Shown here: piece by piece, positions 7,340-18,230 of the stretch | How positions within the stretch are numbered: position 1 is the first letter of the stretch | How the letters are laid out: every line of letters starts with the position of its first letter | Origin: Gammaproteobacteria bacterium | GTDB taxonomy: Bacteria > Pseudomonadota > Gammaproteobacteria > Steroidobacterales > XN24 | Reading direction: 5' to 3' | NCBI GenBank assembly: GCA_020341735.1 | Contig: CP070833.1 | Coordinates: forward strand, 963,335 to 1,005,306 | DNA length: 41,972 nucleotides | Program-made: the position numbers and the translations under genes | Notes under the pieces: generated by a model | Database searches by the model: none | The model's input: only the letters and a program-made list of their open reading frames with translations | What the model was told of the DNA's origin: nothing

Positions 7340-8838
7340 TGGCGGCAACCACCCAGTCTTCGCAGTCGACTGTCGGTGAGCTGTTCGGGCTGGATGCGCC
7401 TGAGCATGCCCGCAATCTTGAAATCGAAGACATCACCATCGACAGCCGTCGGATCAGGAGTGGTTCGCTCTTCCTGGCCGTTGCGGGAAGTAAGCATCAT
7501 GGCCTGGATTTCTTGCAGGAGGCAGTGTCGGCGGGAGCGGTGGCAGTTGCCTGGGAGCCGACTGACAGGCACACCGGACCGTATATTGCGCCGCCTGCCG
7601 TGTGTTTCCCCGTGCCGGGCTTGCGCAGTAGGCTGGGAGAACTCGGCGATCGGTTTTTCGGTCAGCCATCACGGCAAATGGATGTCGCCGGAATCACGGG
7701 GACCAACGGCAAGACGACCTGCGCCTATTTACTGTCATCCGCCCTCGGCCGCATCGGTCGTCCGACCGGTTACCTGGGCACGTTGGGCAGCGGGTTGCCG
7801 GAATCGCTGACGGCCGCCCGACTGACGACGGCTGATGCGATCGAGACCCATCGCAGGCTGGCGATGCTGGCCGACCGCGGCGCCACCGCTGCGGCGGTGG
7901 AGGTATCGTCGCACGCGCTGGTCCAGCATCGGGTCGATGGGGTGCGCTTCCGGATCGCCGCATTCACGAATCTGAGCCGGGACCATCTCGACTACCACCC
8001 CAGCATGGAAGCCTACGGTGCCGCAAAGCGCTCGCTGTTCGAGATCCCCGGTCTGGAGTGGGCGATCGCGAACACAGACGATCCATTCGGCGCTGAAATG
8101 CTCGGCGCTACTGATCGCCGGACGATGACCGTGGCAGTGGGCGCGGCAGCCGCGCCGTCCGCCGATCGGCAGCTGCTCATCGAAAGACTAGAGATGCTGC
8201 CGCAGGGCATCCGCCTTCATCTCGATGGCGACTGGGGCCAGATGGTATTGCCCTCGCCGCTGATGGGAGCGTTCAACGCCGAAAATCTGGCGCTGACGCT
8301 GGCCATGCTGCTTGTGCTGGCAGTCGAGCCGGACCAGGCGCGGAGAGCGTTGTCCGCCACCCACGCACCTCCGGGGCGCATGGAAATATTCCGCAGCTCG
8401 GACATTGCCCCGACGATCGTGGTCGATTTTGCTCACACGCCAGACGCGCTTGCCAAGACGATCGAGGCACTTCGATCCCACCGGGCGGGCCGGATCATCA
8501 CCGTGTTCGGCTGTGGGGGAGACCGGGATCGGGGCAAGCGATCGGAGATGGGGGCTATCGCCGAGCAGGCTTCCGATCTTGTCTATCTCACCGATGACAA
8601 CCCGCGGACCGAAGACGGCGACAGGATTATCGAGGACATCGTCGCTGGCATGAGCCATCGTCCGGCGGTACTGCGAGACCGGCGCTCAGCCATCCTTGCC
8701 GCCTACCGACAGGCCCAGCCTCAGGATGTTGTGCTCATCGCCGGCAAGGGGCATGAGGACTACCAGATCGTTGGCCAACGTCACCGTTCGTTCAGCGACC
8801 GTGAGGTCGCCGCGGACATCGTAGGGGCGCAGTCATGA
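7336..8838 (+). CDS. murE: UDP-MurNAc-L-Ala-D-Glu:meso-diaminopimelate ligase MurE
   Basis: Cytoplasmic Mur ligase of 500 residues adding the third peptide residue to UDP-MurNAc-dipeptide. Motifs: ITIDSRRIRSGSLFLAV in the N domain, ATP loop GITGTNGKTT at about 118, EVSSHAL, and FAHTPDAL in the C domain. The sequence DDNPRTED contains the D-N-P-R signature that selects meso-diaminopimelate over lysine, as expected for a Gram-negative. Two adjacent ATGs (7336, 7339) are possible starts; the first overlaps the ftsI stop. Confidence 0.98.
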   Translation: MMAATTQSSQSTVGELFGLDAPEHARNLEIEDITIDSRRIRSGSLFLAVAGSKHHGLDFLQEAVSAGAVAVAWEPTDRHTGPYIAPPAVCFPVPGLRSRLGELGDRFFGQPSRQMDVAGITGTNGKTTCAYLLSSALGRIGRPTGYLGTLGSGLPESLTAARLTTADAIETHRRLAMLADRGATAAAVEVSSHALVQHRVDGVRFRIAAFTNLSRDHLDYHPSMEAYGAAKRSLFEIPGLEWAIANTDDPFGAEMLGATDRRTMTVAVGAAAAPSADRQLLIERLEMLPQGIRLHLDGDWGQMVLPSPLMGAFNAENLALTLAMLLVLAVEPDQARRALSATHAPPGRMEIFRSSDIAPTIVVDFAHTPDALAKTIEALRSHRAGRIITVFGCGGDRDRGKRSEMGAIAEQASDLVYLTDDNPRTEDGDRIIEDIVAGMSHRPAVLRDRRSAILAAYRQAQPQDVVLIAGKGHEDYQIVGQRHRSFSDREVAADIVGAQS

Positions 8839-10220
8839 TCAGTGGATCCCTGCAGGAGGCGGCCATCGTTCTGCGCGGTGAACTGACCGGCGAAGACCGG
8901 CCCTATCTCGGCGTCAGTACCGATACGCGCCGAATCGAGGCAGGCCAGTTGTTCGTCGCCCTGAAAGGGCCAAGATTCGATGGTCACGAGTACATCCCGA
9001 TTGCCGCCGAGCAAGGGGCGGCGGGGGCGGTCGTGTCCACGCAGGGTTTCGATGGGCTGCCCTGTATCCGGGTGCCGGATACGCTCCGTGCTCTGGGGGA
9101 CCTCGCCCGGGACTGGCGCAGTCGTGTCGATCTGGATGTCATCGGGGTGACCGGCAGCGCTGGCAAAACGACCGTCAAGGAGATGATCGCCGCGATACTG
9201 AGGACGCGTGGTCCGGCCTTGGTCACAAGCGGTAATCTGAATAACGAGATCGGCGTCCCGCTGACGATCTTCGGTCTCTCCGCTCGTTATCGGGCGGCGG
9301 TCATCGAAATGGGCGCCAACCACGCTGAGGAAATAAGCAGGCTGGCGGCCATAGCTCGGCCGAATATCGGTGTGGTCACACTGGCCGGTGCTGCTCATCT
9401 GGAAGGGTTCGGATCGATTGAGGGCGTGGCGCGGGCCAAGGGAGAACTCTTCGAATCCCTTCCCGAGGACGGGGTCGCCGTCGTCAACGCCGACGATTGT
9501 TATGCCGGATTGTGGCGACGTCTCGCGGCAGGGCGCAAGCTCGTGACTTTCGGTCTCGGTCCCGGTGCCGACGTTACCGCCAAGGGCATCACCGAGCAGG
9601 TAGACGACAGTTCGCAAATCCGTTTCACGCTTGTCAGCCCGAACGGCGATGCGCCGATCACGCTTGCGCTGGCGGGGCGGCACAATGTGAATAACGCACT
9701 GGCGGCGGCAGCTTCTGCGATCGCTGCAGGTGCGTCGCTTGAAGATGTCCGCGAGGGTCTGCGCTGTATGTCCGCGGTCGATGGTCGGATGGCGCTGCTG
9801 CGCGGCGCCGCCAATTGCAGAATCATCGACGACACCTACAACGCCAATCCGGGGTCGATGCGCGCAGCGCTGGACTTCCTGACCGGCCTCGAAGGGCTGC
9901 ATTGGGCAATTCTCGGAGACATGGGTGAACTCGGCGAGCAGTCCGAGCACCTCCACGCGGAGGTTGGCGACTATGCCCGTTCCGTCGGAGTCGAGAAGCT
10001 CTTCGTGGTCGGCCGCCTCAGCCAGGTGCTGGCTGACCATTTCGGCGCCGGCGCAGAAAGCTTCAGTGACGTCGCTAGCCTGCTGGAAGCTATACGGCCG
10101 CGTCTATCCGACGACGTGAACGTGCTGGTCAAAGGGTCCCGCTCCATGGGGATGGAGCGGATCGTGGCCGGTCTGACTGCGGCATCCGAAGAGCCCAGGG
10201 CAGCGGAAGGGGGGCGATAG
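8835..10220 (+). CDS. murF: UDP-MurNAc-tripeptide:D-Ala-D-Ala ligase MurF
   Basis: Mur ligase of 461 residues that adds the D-Ala-D-Ala dipeptide to complete UDP-MurNAc-pentapeptide. The N-terminal domain carries GVSTDTRRIEAGQLFVALKG. The central ATPase has GVTGSAGKTTVKEM and GNLNNEIGVPLT, then VIEMGANHAEEI. The C domain has DDTYNANPGSMRAALD, typical of MurF. Length is close to E. coli (452). ATGA overlap with murE; mraY begins three bases after its stop. Confidence 0.98.
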   Translation: MISGSLQEAAIVLRGELTGEDRPYLGVSTDTRRIEAGQLFVALKGPRFDGHEYIPIAAEQGAAGAVVSTQGFDGLPCIRVPDTLRALGDLARDWRSRVDLDVIGVTGSAGKTTVKEMIAAILRTRGPALVTSGNLNNEIGVPLTIFGLSARYRAAVIEMGANHAEEISRLAAIARPNIGVVTLAGAAHLEGFGSIEGVARAKGELFESLPEDGVAVVNADDCYAGLWRRLAAGRKLVTFGLGPGADVTAKGITEQVDDSSQIRFTLVSPNGDAPITLALAGRHNVNNALAAAASAIAAGASLEDVREGLRCMSAVDGRMALLRGAANCRIIDDTYNANPGSMRAALDFLTGLEGLHWAILGDMGELGEQSEHLHAEVGDYARSVGVEKLFVVGRLSQVLADHFGAGAESFSDVASLLEAIRPRLSDDVNVLVKGSRSMGMERIVAGLTAASEEPRAAEGGR

Positions 10221-10223
10221 CAA

Positions 10224-11309
10224 ATGTTGCTTTACCTGACCGAGTTCCTGACGCGCTTCGAGTCCGGATTTAATGTTTTCAGCTACCTGACGATGCGCGC
10301 TATCCTCGGGGCGTTGACGGCGCTGCTGATCTCTCTTCTGGTCGGGCCGTGGATGATCCGGCGGCTGAGCTTCCATCAGATCGGTCAGACGGTTCGCGAC
10401 TTCGGGCCGGAGTCCCACCTGCCAAAAGCGGGGACGCCGACCATGGGCGGCACCCTGATCCTGGTCGCCATCCTGATCAGCACATTGCTGTGGGCTCAAC
10501 CCGGCAACCGCTTCGTATGGATAGTGATGCTGGTGACGCTGGCATTCGGCCTGATCGGGTTCGTTGACGATTACCGCAAGCTGGTCCTTCAGGACAGCCG
10601 TGGACTTCCGGCGCGATGGAAATACTTCTGGCAGTCCGCCGTCGGGCTGTTAGCCGCCGTCATCCTGTACACAGGCGCCGGCGATCTTCCAGTAGAGACT
10701 TCGCTGCTGGTGCCTTTTTTCAAGGACGTCATGATCCCGCTGGGCACCTTCTATGTGGTCTTGACCTACTTCGTAATCGTCGGCTCCAGCAACGCCGTCA
10801 ATCTGACGGACGGCCTCGATGGTCTGGCCATCATGCCCACTGTACTGGTGGGCGGCGCGCTCGGGATTTTTGCTTACGCGACAGGCAACGTGAATTTTGC
10901 GGAATACCTGAGCATTCCGTACATAGCCGGCACAGGAGAAATCCTCGTGTTCTGCGCCGCGATAGTCGGCGCGGGCCTGGGCTTCCTCTGGTTTAACACC
11001 TACCCGGCACAGGTATTCATGGGCGACGTCGGCGCGCTGGCGCTGGGAGCGGCGCTCGGGACCGTTGCGGTCATCGTCCGCCAGGAGATCGTGTTCTTCA
11101 TGATGTCCGGTGTCTTCGTGATCGAGACGGTCTCCGTAATTCTTCAGGTGGCTTCGTTCCGGCTGACCGGGAGGCGGATCTTCAGAATGGCGCCGCTGCA
11201 TCACCACTTCGAGCTGAAAGGATGGGCGGAGCCGAAAGTCATTGTGCGTTTCTGGATCATCACCGTGATCCTCGTCCTGTTCGGCCTGGCCACCTTGAAG
11301 ATTCGATGA
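10224..11309 (+). CDS. mraY: Phospho-MurNAc-pentapeptide transferase MraY
   Basis: Integral membrane enzyme of 361 residues transferring phospho-MurNAc-pentapeptide to undecaprenyl phosphate to make lipid I. About ten hydrophobic segments are apparent. Signature motifs: [10 protein letters not shown] near residue 70, FVDDYRKL (the catalytic Asp pair region), [21 protein letters not shown] and the histidine-rich [14 protein letters not shown]. Length equals E. coli (360). A G-rich stretch ahead of the ATG serves as ribosome binding site. Its stop overlaps murD by ATGA. Confidence 0.98.
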   Translation: MLLYLTEFLTRFESGFNVFSYLTMRAILGALTALLISLLVGPWMIRRLSFHQIGQTVRDFGPESHLPKAGTPTMGGTLILVAILISTLLWAQPGNRFVWIVMLVTLAFGLIGFVDDYRKLVLQDSRGLPARWKYFWQSAVGLLAAVILYTGAGDLPVETSLLVPFFKDVMIPLGTFYVVLTYFVIVGSSNAVNLTDGLDGLAIMPTVLVGGALGIFAYATGNVNFAEYLSIPYIAGTGEILVFCAAIVGAGLGFLWFNTYPAQVFMGDVGALALGAALGTVAVIVRQEIVFFMMSGVFVIETVSVILQVASFRLTGRRIFRMAPLHHHFELKGWAEPKVIVRFWIITVILVLFGLATLKIR

Positions 11310-12691
11310 TCGTTGATTCGACAGTGATGAATTCACCAACCACACGCGAAAGCACGGGCCGGTTTGATGGGGTCGGTCTGTCCGACGTGCTCGGCCTCGG
11401 CGTGACCGGCCTGTCATGTGCCCGCTACCTGACGGCGCGCGGCCACAGAGTGCTTATCGTGGATAGCCGCGAACAGCCGCCGGGGCTTGAAGCGTTGCGT
11501 CTCGGCTCGCCCGGGGTAGAGGTGTGGGCTGGCACTCTGGACGTCGAACTCCCGCCAGAGACCCTTCAGGTGGTGGTCTCACCCGGATTGCCGACCGACA
11601 CACCGATCATCGATGAGGCGCGGCGTCGCGGAATAGACGTGCTTGGGGACATCGAGTTGTTCGCTCGCGTCGTAGACCGACCCGTCGCAGCGATCACCGG
11701 TTCCAACGGCAAGAGCACGGTGACCACGATGGTGGCGGACATGGCCAGGCGGGCGGGGCGACAAATGCCGGCCGGCGGCAATCTGGGTACTCCGGCGCTC
11801 GATCTCCTGCAGATGCCGGCCGAGGCTTATCTGCTCGAACTGTCCAGTTTCCAGCTGGAATTGACCAACAGCCTGTCCCCTGCAGTGGCCACAGTCCTCA
11901 ACGTGTCCGTCGATCACATCGACCGCCATGGATCCCTGGCTGATTATGCGGCCGCCAAGGCCAGGGTCTTCCAGAACGCCCGCCTGGCCGTCGCGAACCG
12001 GGAAGACCCCGAAGTGATGGAAATGGTCGCCGGTCTCGACAACGTGGTGACATTCGGTCCGGACCCTGCTTCACGAAACGACTATGGCGTCGTTGATCGC
12101 GACGGTTGCGACTGGCTGGCAAGGGGAGATGAAGCGCTCATGCCGACCGGCGAACTCGGCGTTCCCGGTGCGCACAATGTCATGAATGCACTCGCCGCAC
12201 TGGCTATCGGCAGTGGCCTGGGCCTGCCAATGGATCTAATGCTGGCAGCATTGCGGGCTTATCGCGGGTTGCCCCACCGCACCCAGCTGGTCTCCGAGGC
12301 TGGCGGCATAAGTTGGATCAATGACTCGAAAGCCACCAATGTCGGAGCAGCGATGGCGGCGGTGCGGGGACTGGGCGACCGCCTCGTCCTGATCGCCGGT
12401 GGTGACGGCAAAGGCGCAGACTTCTTGCCGCTGGCGGCGGCACTCCGCGGTCGGGTCAGGGGCATCGTTCTGCTCGGCCAGGATGCCGCGAAGCTGGCCG
12501 AGGCGCTCGAGGGAATCGCCCCCATTGAGATGGTGTCTTCCATGGCCACTGCAGTCGAGGCAGCTCGCAACATCGCCAGGCCAGGAGACACAGTGTTGCT
12601 GTCACCGGCCTGCTCGAGTCTGGATATGTTCGAAAGCTTCGCCGCCCGTGGCGAGGCGTTCCGACGCGCAGTTCAGGAGGCCGACGAATGA
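11306..12691 (+). CDS. murD: UDP-MurNAc-L-alanine:D-glutamate ligase MurD
   Basis: Mur ligase of 461 residues adding D-Glu to UDP-MurNAc-L-Ala. Visible: nucleotide-fold start [27 protein letters not shown] loop [43 protein letters not shown], and C-domain [14 protein letters not shown] and [18 protein letters not shown] place the start at the ATG that overlaps the mraY stop (ATGA). A second ATG at 11327 is possible and would trim a 7-residue leader; either way the N-terminus is somewhat longer than in E. coli (438). The open frame reaching back to 11222 lies inside mraY and is rejected. Coupled to ftsW by ATGA. Confidence 0.97.
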   Translation: MIVDSTVMNSPTTRESTGRFDGVGLSDVLGLGVTGLSCARYLTARGHRVLIVDSREQPPGLEALRLGSPGVEVWAGTLDVELPPETLQVVVSPGLPTDTPIIDEARRRGIDVLGDIELFARVVDRPVAAITGSNGKSTVTTMVADMARRAGRQMPAGGNLGTPALDLLQMPAEAYLLELSSFQLELTNSLSPAVATVLNVSVDHIDRHGSLADYAAAKARVFQNARLAVANREDPEVMEMVAGLDNVVTFGPDPASRNDYGVVDRDGCDWLARGDEALMPTGELGVPGAHNVMNALAALAIGSGLGLPMDLMLAALRAYRGLPHRTQLVSEAGGISWINDSKATNVGAAMAAVRGLGDRLVLIAGGDGKGADFLPLAAALRGRVRGIVLLGQDAAKLAEALEGIAPIEMVSSMATAVEAARNIARPGDTVLLSPACSSLDMFESFAARGEAFRRAVQEADE

Positions 12692-13869
12692 GTGGCGTCA
12701 GGGCACAACGCTGGCCGGAGGCAGGTCCGCTGCAGGATCTGGATCGGCTGCTGTTGCTTTGCGCCGTCAGCCTGGTGGCTCTCGGCCTGGTTATGGTTGC
12801 GTCCGCATCCATGACATCGGCCGATCGCGACATGGGCGAGCCGCTGTATTACCTGCTGCGGCAGTCCCTCTATCTCGGTATCGGTTTTGCCGCCGGCTTC
12901 ATCTGTCTGTCGATTCCACTCGACGTCTGGGAACGGTCGAGTTTTCTTCTGCTGATATTCGCCTATCTGCTACTGATCTCCGTTCTTATCCCGGGAGTCG
13001 GACGAGAGGTCAACGGCAGTACACGCTGGCTGCCCGTCGGCCCGATAAATCTGCAGGTGTCCGAGCCCGCGCGACTGCTGATCCTGATGTTCGTCGCCGG
13101 TTACGTGTCACGGCGCGCGCGTGAGCTGTCGTCCTCTGCCGCAGGATTCTTCAAGCCGATGGGTCTCGTCCTGGGGGCTTGCGTCTTATTGCTGCTGGAG
13201 CCCGATTTCGGCGCCGCCACGGTCCTGCTGGCGACTGCCATGGCGGTCCTGTTCGCCGGCGGAGTGCGTCTACGCTATTTCTTCGCCGTCCTCGCTCCGC
13301 TGGTCGCGTCGTTTGCGGTGCTGGCGATTACCTCGCCGTACCGATTGCGCCGTCTGACCGGATTCCTCGACCCGTGGGCCGATCCGTACAACTCCGGCTT
13401 CCAGCTTACCCAGTCACTGATCGCAATCGGCCGAGGGGAGTGGGCCGGCGTGGGACTGGGCGGAAGTGTGCAGAAGCTCTTCTATCTTCCGGAAGCCCAC
13501 ACCGACTTCGTCTTCGCTGTCTTCGCCGAGGAATTCGGACTGTTGGGCGTGATCTTGCTTGTCAGCCTGTACGGCCTGCTGCTCGTGCGGACGCTCCGGG
13601 TGGCGGCACGCTGCGCGCGGGCGGGGCAAGTGTTCGCCGCCTGTCTTACATTCGGTCTCGGCGCCTGGCTGGGAGCGCAGGCACTCGTAAACATCGGGGT
13701 CAATATGGGGCTCCTGCCCACCAAGGGCCTGACCCTGCCGCTGATGAGCTTTGGCGGCAGCTCGCTGATCATCTGTTGCGCGGCAATCGGCATCATCCTG
13801 CGCGCCGACCTCGAGTGCCGCAGAGCCGCAAATCGACGCGCCTCGCGTCGCGGAGGGGCACGCTCATGA
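12688..13869 (+). CDS. ftsW: Septal peptidoglycan polymerase FtsW (SEDS family)
   Basis: Polytopic SEDS glycosyltransferase of 393 residues that polymerises lipid II at the septum with FtsI. About ten transmembrane segments alternate with short loops. Conserved features: VNGSTRWLPVGPINLQVSEPARL, LEPDFGAATVLL, DPWADPYNSGFQLTQSLIAIGRGEWAGVGLGGSVQKLFYLPEAHTDF as separate neighbouring blocks, and the C-terminal GLLPTKGLTLPLMSFGGSSLI. The EAHTDF and PTKGLTLP motifs are diagnostic. ATGA overlaps on both sides. Confidence 0.98.
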   Translation: MSGVRAQRWPEAGPLQDLDRLLLLCAVSLVALGLVMVASASMTSADRDMGEPLYYLLRQSLYLGIGFAAGFICLSIPLDVWERSSFLLLIFAYLLLISVLIPGVGREVNGSTRWLPVGPINLQVSEPARLLILMFVAGYVSRRARELSSSAAGFFKPMGLVLGACVLLLLEPDFGAATVLLATAMAVLFAGGVRLRYFFAVLAPLVASFAVLAITSPYRLRRLTGFLDPWADPYNSGFQLTQSLIAIGRGEWAGVGLGGSVQKLFYLPEAHTDFVFAVFAEEFGLLGVILLVSLYGLLLVRTLRVAARCARAGQVFAACLTFGLGAWLGAQALVNIGVNMGLLPTKGLTLPLMSFGGSSLIICCAAIGIILRADLECRRAANRRASRRGGARS

Positions 13870-14957
13870 GCGACCGGCCCGTCCTGGTGATGGCAGGCGG
13901 AACAGGGGGGCACGTTTTCCCTGGTCTGGCAGTGGCACGGGCATTGACGGATGCGGGGGTGCCCGTCGAATGGCTCGGCACTCACAGAGGGCTTGAGGCG
14001 AAACTGGTCCCGCCTGCGGGTATACCGCTCAACTTTGTCTCAGTGGGCGGTTTGCGGGGCAAGAGTCTTGTTACTCGACTGCTCGGCCCCGTGAGGATTG
14101 CCTGGGCAGTAGTCCAGGCGCTGGTGATCATGCTCAGGCTGCGGCCAAGGACGGTGCTGGGTATGGGCGGCTTCGTCAGCGGCCCGGGCGGAGTTGCGGC
14201 CTGGATTACCAGGAGACGGCTTGTCATCCACGAGCAGAATGCTATCGCCGGGTTGACCAACCGATTGTTGTCACGTCTTGCGAGACAAGTCCTGCAAGCA
14301 TTTCCCTCCACCTTCCCCGAACAGGTCGAGGCTGCCACGGTCGGTAACCCGGTTCGCCCCGAGATCTCAGCCATCGAGGCGCCGGCGACCCGGCTCGTGA
14401 CTCGCCGAGGCAGGGTCAGGCTTCTCGTTTTCGGCGGTAGCCAGGGCGCGATGAGGATCAACGAGGTGCTGCCGGCGGCGCTGGCCAGGCTGCCGGACGA
14501 GATCCGCCCCGAGGTGTTGCACCAGACAGGAGAGCGCACCCGCGATGTCGCTGAAATGGCTTATCAGTCTGCCGGTGTGCCTGCAGATGTGAGAACTTTC
14601 ATCGAGGACATGGCGGAAGCCTATGCCTGGGCCGACCTGGCCGTATGCCGTGCAGGGGCGCTCACGGTGTCCGAACTGGCTGCAGCAGGGCTCGGTTCCA
14701 TTCTGATCCCGTTTCCCGCGGCGGTGGACGATCACCAGACCCGCAACGCGGCACACCTGGAGCTGGCAGGAGCGGCGCGTCTGGTCCAGGAGCGGGATCT
14801 CACGCCTGAATCACTCGCGGCCATCCTCAAGCCTCTGCTGGTAGACCCGGAAGCGCGGCGCGCCATGGCTGTTGCTGCCCGCTCAGTCGCCCATCCCGAG
14901 GCGCTCGCCACTATCGTTCAGGCATGCCTCGAGACGGCAGGGAGCGTGCGCCAATGA
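13866..14957 (+). CDS. murG: Lipid II synthase MurG (UDP-GlcNAc transferase)
   Basis: Peripheral inner-membrane GT-B glycosyltransferase of 363 residues converting lipid I to lipid II. N-domain motif [15 protein letters not shown] at residues about 9-23, then [15 protein letters not shown] and [14 protein letters not shown]-domain motifs [45 protein letters not shown] (nucleotide-sugar site) and [17 protein letters not shown]. The reading frame extends far upstream inside ftsW, but the true start is the ATG overlapping the ftsW stop. Length is as in E. coli (355). ATGA into murC. Confidence 0.98.
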   Translation: MSDRPVLVMAGGTGGHVFPGLAVARALTDAGVPVEWLGTHRGLEAKLVPPAGIPLNFVSVGGLRGKSLVTRLLGPVRIAWAVVQALVIMLRLRPRTVLGMGGFVSGPGGVAAWITRRRLVIHEQNAIAGLTNRLLSRLARQVLQAFPSTFPEQVEAATVGNPVRPEISAIEAPATRLVTRRGRVRLLVFGGSQGAMRINEVLPAALARLPDEIRPEVLHQTGERTRDVAEMAYQSAGVPADVRTFIEDMAEAYAWADLAVCRAGALTVSELAAAGLGSILIPFPAAVDDHQTRNAAHLELAGAARLVQERDLTPESLAAILKPLLVDPEARRAMAVAARSVAHPEALATIVQACLETAGSVRQ

Positions 14958-16372
14958 GCGATCGCATGCGCCGCATCCACCGGATCCACTTCGTCGGTAT
15001 CGGCGGCGTCGGGATGGCCGGCATCGCCGAAGTGCTGCTCAATCTCGGTTACGACGTACAGGGCTCTGATCTGCGGGAGAGCGCCGCTACCAGGCGTCTG
15101 GCCCGTCTCGGTGCCGAGGTCCACATCGGTCATGATGCCGGTCTCGTGGACGCCGCCAGCGTTGTCGTGGTCTCGAGCGCGGTCGGCATCGATAACGTCG
15201 AGATCGAACGTGCCCACGAGTTGCGCAGGCCGGTCGTCCAGCGGGCCGAGATGCTGGCCGAGCTGATGCGGTTCCGGAGTGGAATCGCCGTGGCCGGGAC
15301 TCACGGCAAGACGACGACTACCAGCTTGGTGGCGAGTGTCCTGGCAGAAGGCGGGCTGGACCCGACATTTGTCATCGGTGGACGGCTGGCCAGCACGGAC
15401 AGCAATGCGCGGCTTGGCAGCGGGCGATACCTGGTCGCAGAGGCGGACGAAAGCGACGCATCTTTCATGCACCTGCAACCGATGATGGCCGTCGTAACTA
15501 ACATCGACACCGACCACATGGATACCTATGAGGGCGACGTGAACCGCCTTCATGACGCGTTCGTAGAGTTCCTGCATAACCTGCCTTTCTACGGTCTCGC
15601 CGTGCTGTGCATTGATGACGCGGGCGTACGGAGCATCCTCGATCGGGTTTCACGACCGGTGCTCACCTACGGGTTCTCTGAAGATGCCGATGTGCGTGGC
15701 ATGGATTTCTCGCAGGCTGGGCCACGCTGTCGTCTGACCGTTTCGAGAGAGGGTCACGATCCGCTCCCCCTGGAGCTGAATCTCGCCGGTCATCACAACG
15801 CGTTGAATGCATTGGCCGCCATAGCGGTCGCCCACGAGCTGGAGATAGACGATTCGGCGCTGGCCGCAGCGTTGGGTGGATTCGAGGGTATCGACCGGCG
15901 CATGCAGATGTTGGGCGATATCAAACTCGGTGACGGGGAGGCCGTGGTCATCGATGACTATGGTCACCACCCGAGGGAACTTGCTGCAACCATCGACGCT
16001 CTTCGCGGCAGCTGGCCGGGTCGCCGACTCGTGATGGCATTTCAGCCACACAGATACACCCGGACTCGCGACCTGCTGGACGACTTCGCAGGGGTTTTGG
16101 CCGATGTGGATGTATTGCTGCTGACGGAGATCTACGCTGCCGGTGAAGATCCCATCGTCGGTGCCGACGGCCGTGCCCTGGCGCGCGCCATCCGCTCGCG
16201 TGGGCAGGTCGAGCCTGTGTTCGTGGAGAACGTACAAGACCTGCCGGAAGTCCTCTCCGGACTGTTGCGACCGGGCGATCTGCTGGTGACGTGCGGTGCT
16301 GGCAGCATTGGCGCTGTCGCGTCCGGTCTCGTCGACAAGATCAGCGAGTGTCTCGGCGGGGAGGGCGCATGA
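14954..16372 (+). CDS. murC: UDP-MurNAc:L-alanine ligase MurC
   Basis: First Mur ligase of the pathway, 472 residues. Signature blocks: [37 protein letters not shown] loop [62 protein letters not shown] and [11 protein letters not shown]. The start chosen (ATG 14954) overlaps the murG stop; ten further upstream codons in the same frame lie inside murG. E. coli MurC is 491 residues. Coupled to murB by ATGA. Confidence 0.98.
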   Translation: MSDRMRRIHRIHFVGIGGVGMAGIAEVLLNLGYDVQGSDLRESAATRRLARLGAEVHIGHDAGLVDAASVVVVSSAVGIDNVEIERAHELRRPVVQRAEMLAELMRFRSGIAVAGTHGKTTTTSLVASVLAEGGLDPTFVIGGRLASTDSNARLGSGRYLVAEADESDASFMHLQPMMAVVTNIDTDHMDTYEGDVNRLHDAFVEFLHNLPFYGLAVLCIDDAGVRSILDRVSRPVLTYGFSEDADVRGMDFSQAGPRCRLTVSREGHDPLPLELNLAGHHNALNALAAIAVAHELEIDDSALAAALGGFEGIDRRMQMLGDIKLGDGEAVVIDDYGHHPRELAATIDALRGSWPGRRLVMAFQPHRYTRTRDLLDDFAGVLADVDVLLLTEIYAAGEDPIVGADGRALARAIRSRGQVEPVFVENVQDLPEVLSGLLRPGDLLVTCGAGSIGAVASGLVDKISECLGGEGA

Positions 16373-17265
16373 TCCATAAAGAAACCTCCGCCCGAAGTGT
16401 CGGCGAGTTGCGCCGGAACGAGCCGATGGCCCGCCACACGTCCTGGCGAGTTGGTGGCCCTGCCGATCGCTACTACGTGCCCGCCAGCATCGAGGATCTG
16501 AGGCGGTTCGTCGCCGGACTCCCAGAGGACGAGACCATCCACTGGGTCGGCCTCGGCAGCAACCTGCTGGTCCGTGACGGGGGTGTCCGCGGCACGGTGA
16601 TCGCAACTCACGGGGTCCTTTCGTCGCTCGAACGCCTCGATGACGGCCACGTCCGTGCGGAAGCGGGTGTCCCGTGCGCCAAGCTCGCCCGGCGCTGTGT
16701 CCGCTGGGGTCTGGGATCGGCAGAGTTCTTCGCCGGCATTCCTGGCACAGTCGGGGGCGCGCTGGCGATGAATGCGGGTGCATTCGGAGGCGAGACATGG
16801 CGGCATGTCACTTCGGTTGAGACCATGGATCGTCGGGGCGAGGTTCATCGGCGCGGACCGCGTGAGTATCAGGTCGGATATCGCAGCGTCATCGGCCCAG
16901 AGGATGAATGGTTCCTGGCGGCCCGGTTCGTGTTCCAGCCGAACGCCGGGGCGACGACAGACGATATCAGGGCTTTGCTGGCCCGCAGAAAAGCGACCCA
17001 GCCGATCGGCCTGCCGAGCTGTGGATCGGTATTCAGGAATCCGCCCGGGGATCATGCCGCTCGGCTCATAGAATCCGCCGGCCTCAAGGGGCATCGCATC
17101 GGCGGCGCCTGGGTGTCCGACAAGCACGCGAACTTCATCATCAGTTCCGACGAGGCTCTGGCTGCGGACATCGAACAGCTGATCGAGTTCGTCAGGGACA
17201 CGGTCGAAGAAGTACATGCCGTCCGTCTCCATCCGGAAGTCCGGATCATCGGGGAGTCCGCATGA
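16369..17265 (+). CDS. murB: UDP-N-acetylenolpyruvoylglucosamine reductase MurB (type II)
   Basis: FAD and NADPH-dependent reductase of 298 residues making UDP-MurNAc. FAD-domain motifs: [43 protein letters not shown] and [25 protein letters not shown]. The substrate domain has SCGSVFRNP, whose serine is the proton donor, then [20 protein letters not shown]. The length and this arrangement fit the shorter type II enzymes found in many bacteria rather than the 342-residue type I of E. coli. The presence of murB inside the cluster also differs from E. coli, where it lies elsewhere. ATGA overlaps with murC and ddl; the frame open from 16291 is inside murC. Confidence 0.96.
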   Translation: MIHKETSARSVGELRRNEPMARHTSWRVGGPADRYYVPASIEDLRRFVAGLPEDETIHWVGLGSNLLVRDGGVRGTVIATHGVLSSLERLDDGHVRAEAGVPCAKLARRCVRWGLGSAEFFAGIPGTVGGALAMNAGAFGGETWRHVTSVETMDRRGEVHRRGPREYQVGYRSVIGPEDEWFLAARFVFQPNAGATTDDIRALLARRKATQPIGLPSCGSVFRNPPGDHAARLIESAGLKGHRIGGAWVSDKHANFIISSDEALAADIEQLIEFVRDTVEEVHAVRLHPEVRIIGESA

Positions 17266-18230
17266 CTGCCGGCGCCCGCATCCGGATAGACGACGCGGCT
17301 GCCTTTGGCCGGGTGGCGGTGCTGATGGGAGGGGTCTCGGCCGAGCGGGAAATTTCCCTGATGACCGGCGAGGCCGTGCTCGCGGCGCTGCAAAGACGCG
17401 GCGTAGATGCGCGGGGTATCGACATGCGCGCGGACATTCCTGCGGTATTCATGGAGCGTGCCTGCGATCGGGTATGGAATGCTCTCCACGGCGGTATGGG
17501 CGAAGACGGCAGTGTGCAAGGCTTGCTTGACGTGCTGAGGATTCCCTATACGGGCAGCGGAGTGCTCGGGTCCGCCGTCAGCATGGACAAGTTGCGAAGC
17601 AAGCGATTGTTCTCGGCCTGGGGTCTGGCCAGCCCGGCATTCGAAGTCATGACCTCGCCCGGGGATGCTGCCGGTATCGTCGAGCGGCTCGGTCTGCCAC
17701 TGATGGTGAAACCCGCCGGGGAGGGCTCCAGCGTCGGTATGACGAAAGTCGACCATGAAGCCGACCTTGCGGCCGCCTGGTCAGCAGCCGTTCGCTTCGA
17801 CTCCTGTGTGCTGGTTGAACAATGGCTGACTGGCGCCGAATACTCGGTTCCCGTGCTGCAATCGGAAGCGCTGCCGATCATCAGGATCGAGACGCCCCGA
17901 GCCTTTTACGACTACGAGGCCAAGTACTTCTCCGACGATACCCGCTACTTCTGCCCCTCAGGCATGTCTGAGAGCCTGGAGACCGAATGTCGTCGCGCCG
18001 CTCTCGAGGCCTTCGACGCGGTCGGCGCCCAAGGATGGGGGAGAGTAGATTTTCTGATGGGTGACGACGGCGCCCCGAGTTTCCTCGAAGTCAATACCGT
18101 CCCCGGAATGACGTCTCACAGCCTGGTCCCGATGGGCGCGAAGGCTGCCGGTATCGACTTTGACGAGCTGGTCTGGCGAGTTCTGGAGACCAGTTTCGAA
18201 GATCGCGAAGGAGGCGGCCATGGCGCGTAA
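17262..18230 (+). CDS. ddl: D-alanine:D-alanine ligase
   Basis: ATP-grasp ligase of 322 residues making the D-Ala-D-Ala dipeptide used by MurF. Motifs: LMGGVSAEREISLMTG (D-Ala site 1), ALHGGMGEDGSVQGLLD, PYTGSGVLGSAVSMDK, VKPAGEGSSVGM, EYSVPVL, YDYEAKYFSDDT and FLEVNTVPGMTSHSLVP. The Y in YDYEAKY is typical of D-Ala-D-Ala (not D-Ala-D-Lac) ligases. The open frame extends to 16908 inside murB, but the ATG overlapping the murB stop gives the normal DdlB length (306 in E. coli). Its last 11 bases overlap ftsQ, and its 3' end supplies the strong ftsQ ribosome binding site. Confidence 0.97.
   Translation: MTAGARIRIDDAAAFGRVAVLMGGVSAEREISLMTGEAVLAALQRRGVDARGIDMRADIPAVFMERACDRVWNALHGGMGEDGSVQGLLDVLRIPYTGSGVLGSAVSMDKLRSKRLFSAWGLASPAFEVMTSPGDAAGIVERLGLPLMVKPAGEGSSVGMTKVDHEADLAAAWSAAVRFDSCVLVEQWLTGAEYSVPVLQSEALPIIRIETPRAFYDYEAKYFSDDTRYFCPSGMSESLETECRRAALEAFDAVGAQGWGRVDFLMGDDGAPSFLEVNTVPGMTSHSLVPMGAKAAGIDFDELVWRVLETSFEDREGGGHGA

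Noticed and set aside
8781..10040. 419-codon minus-strand frame opposite murF
   Set aside because: Mirror of murF codon structure; no domain, no promoter, and it runs across the murE/murF junction.
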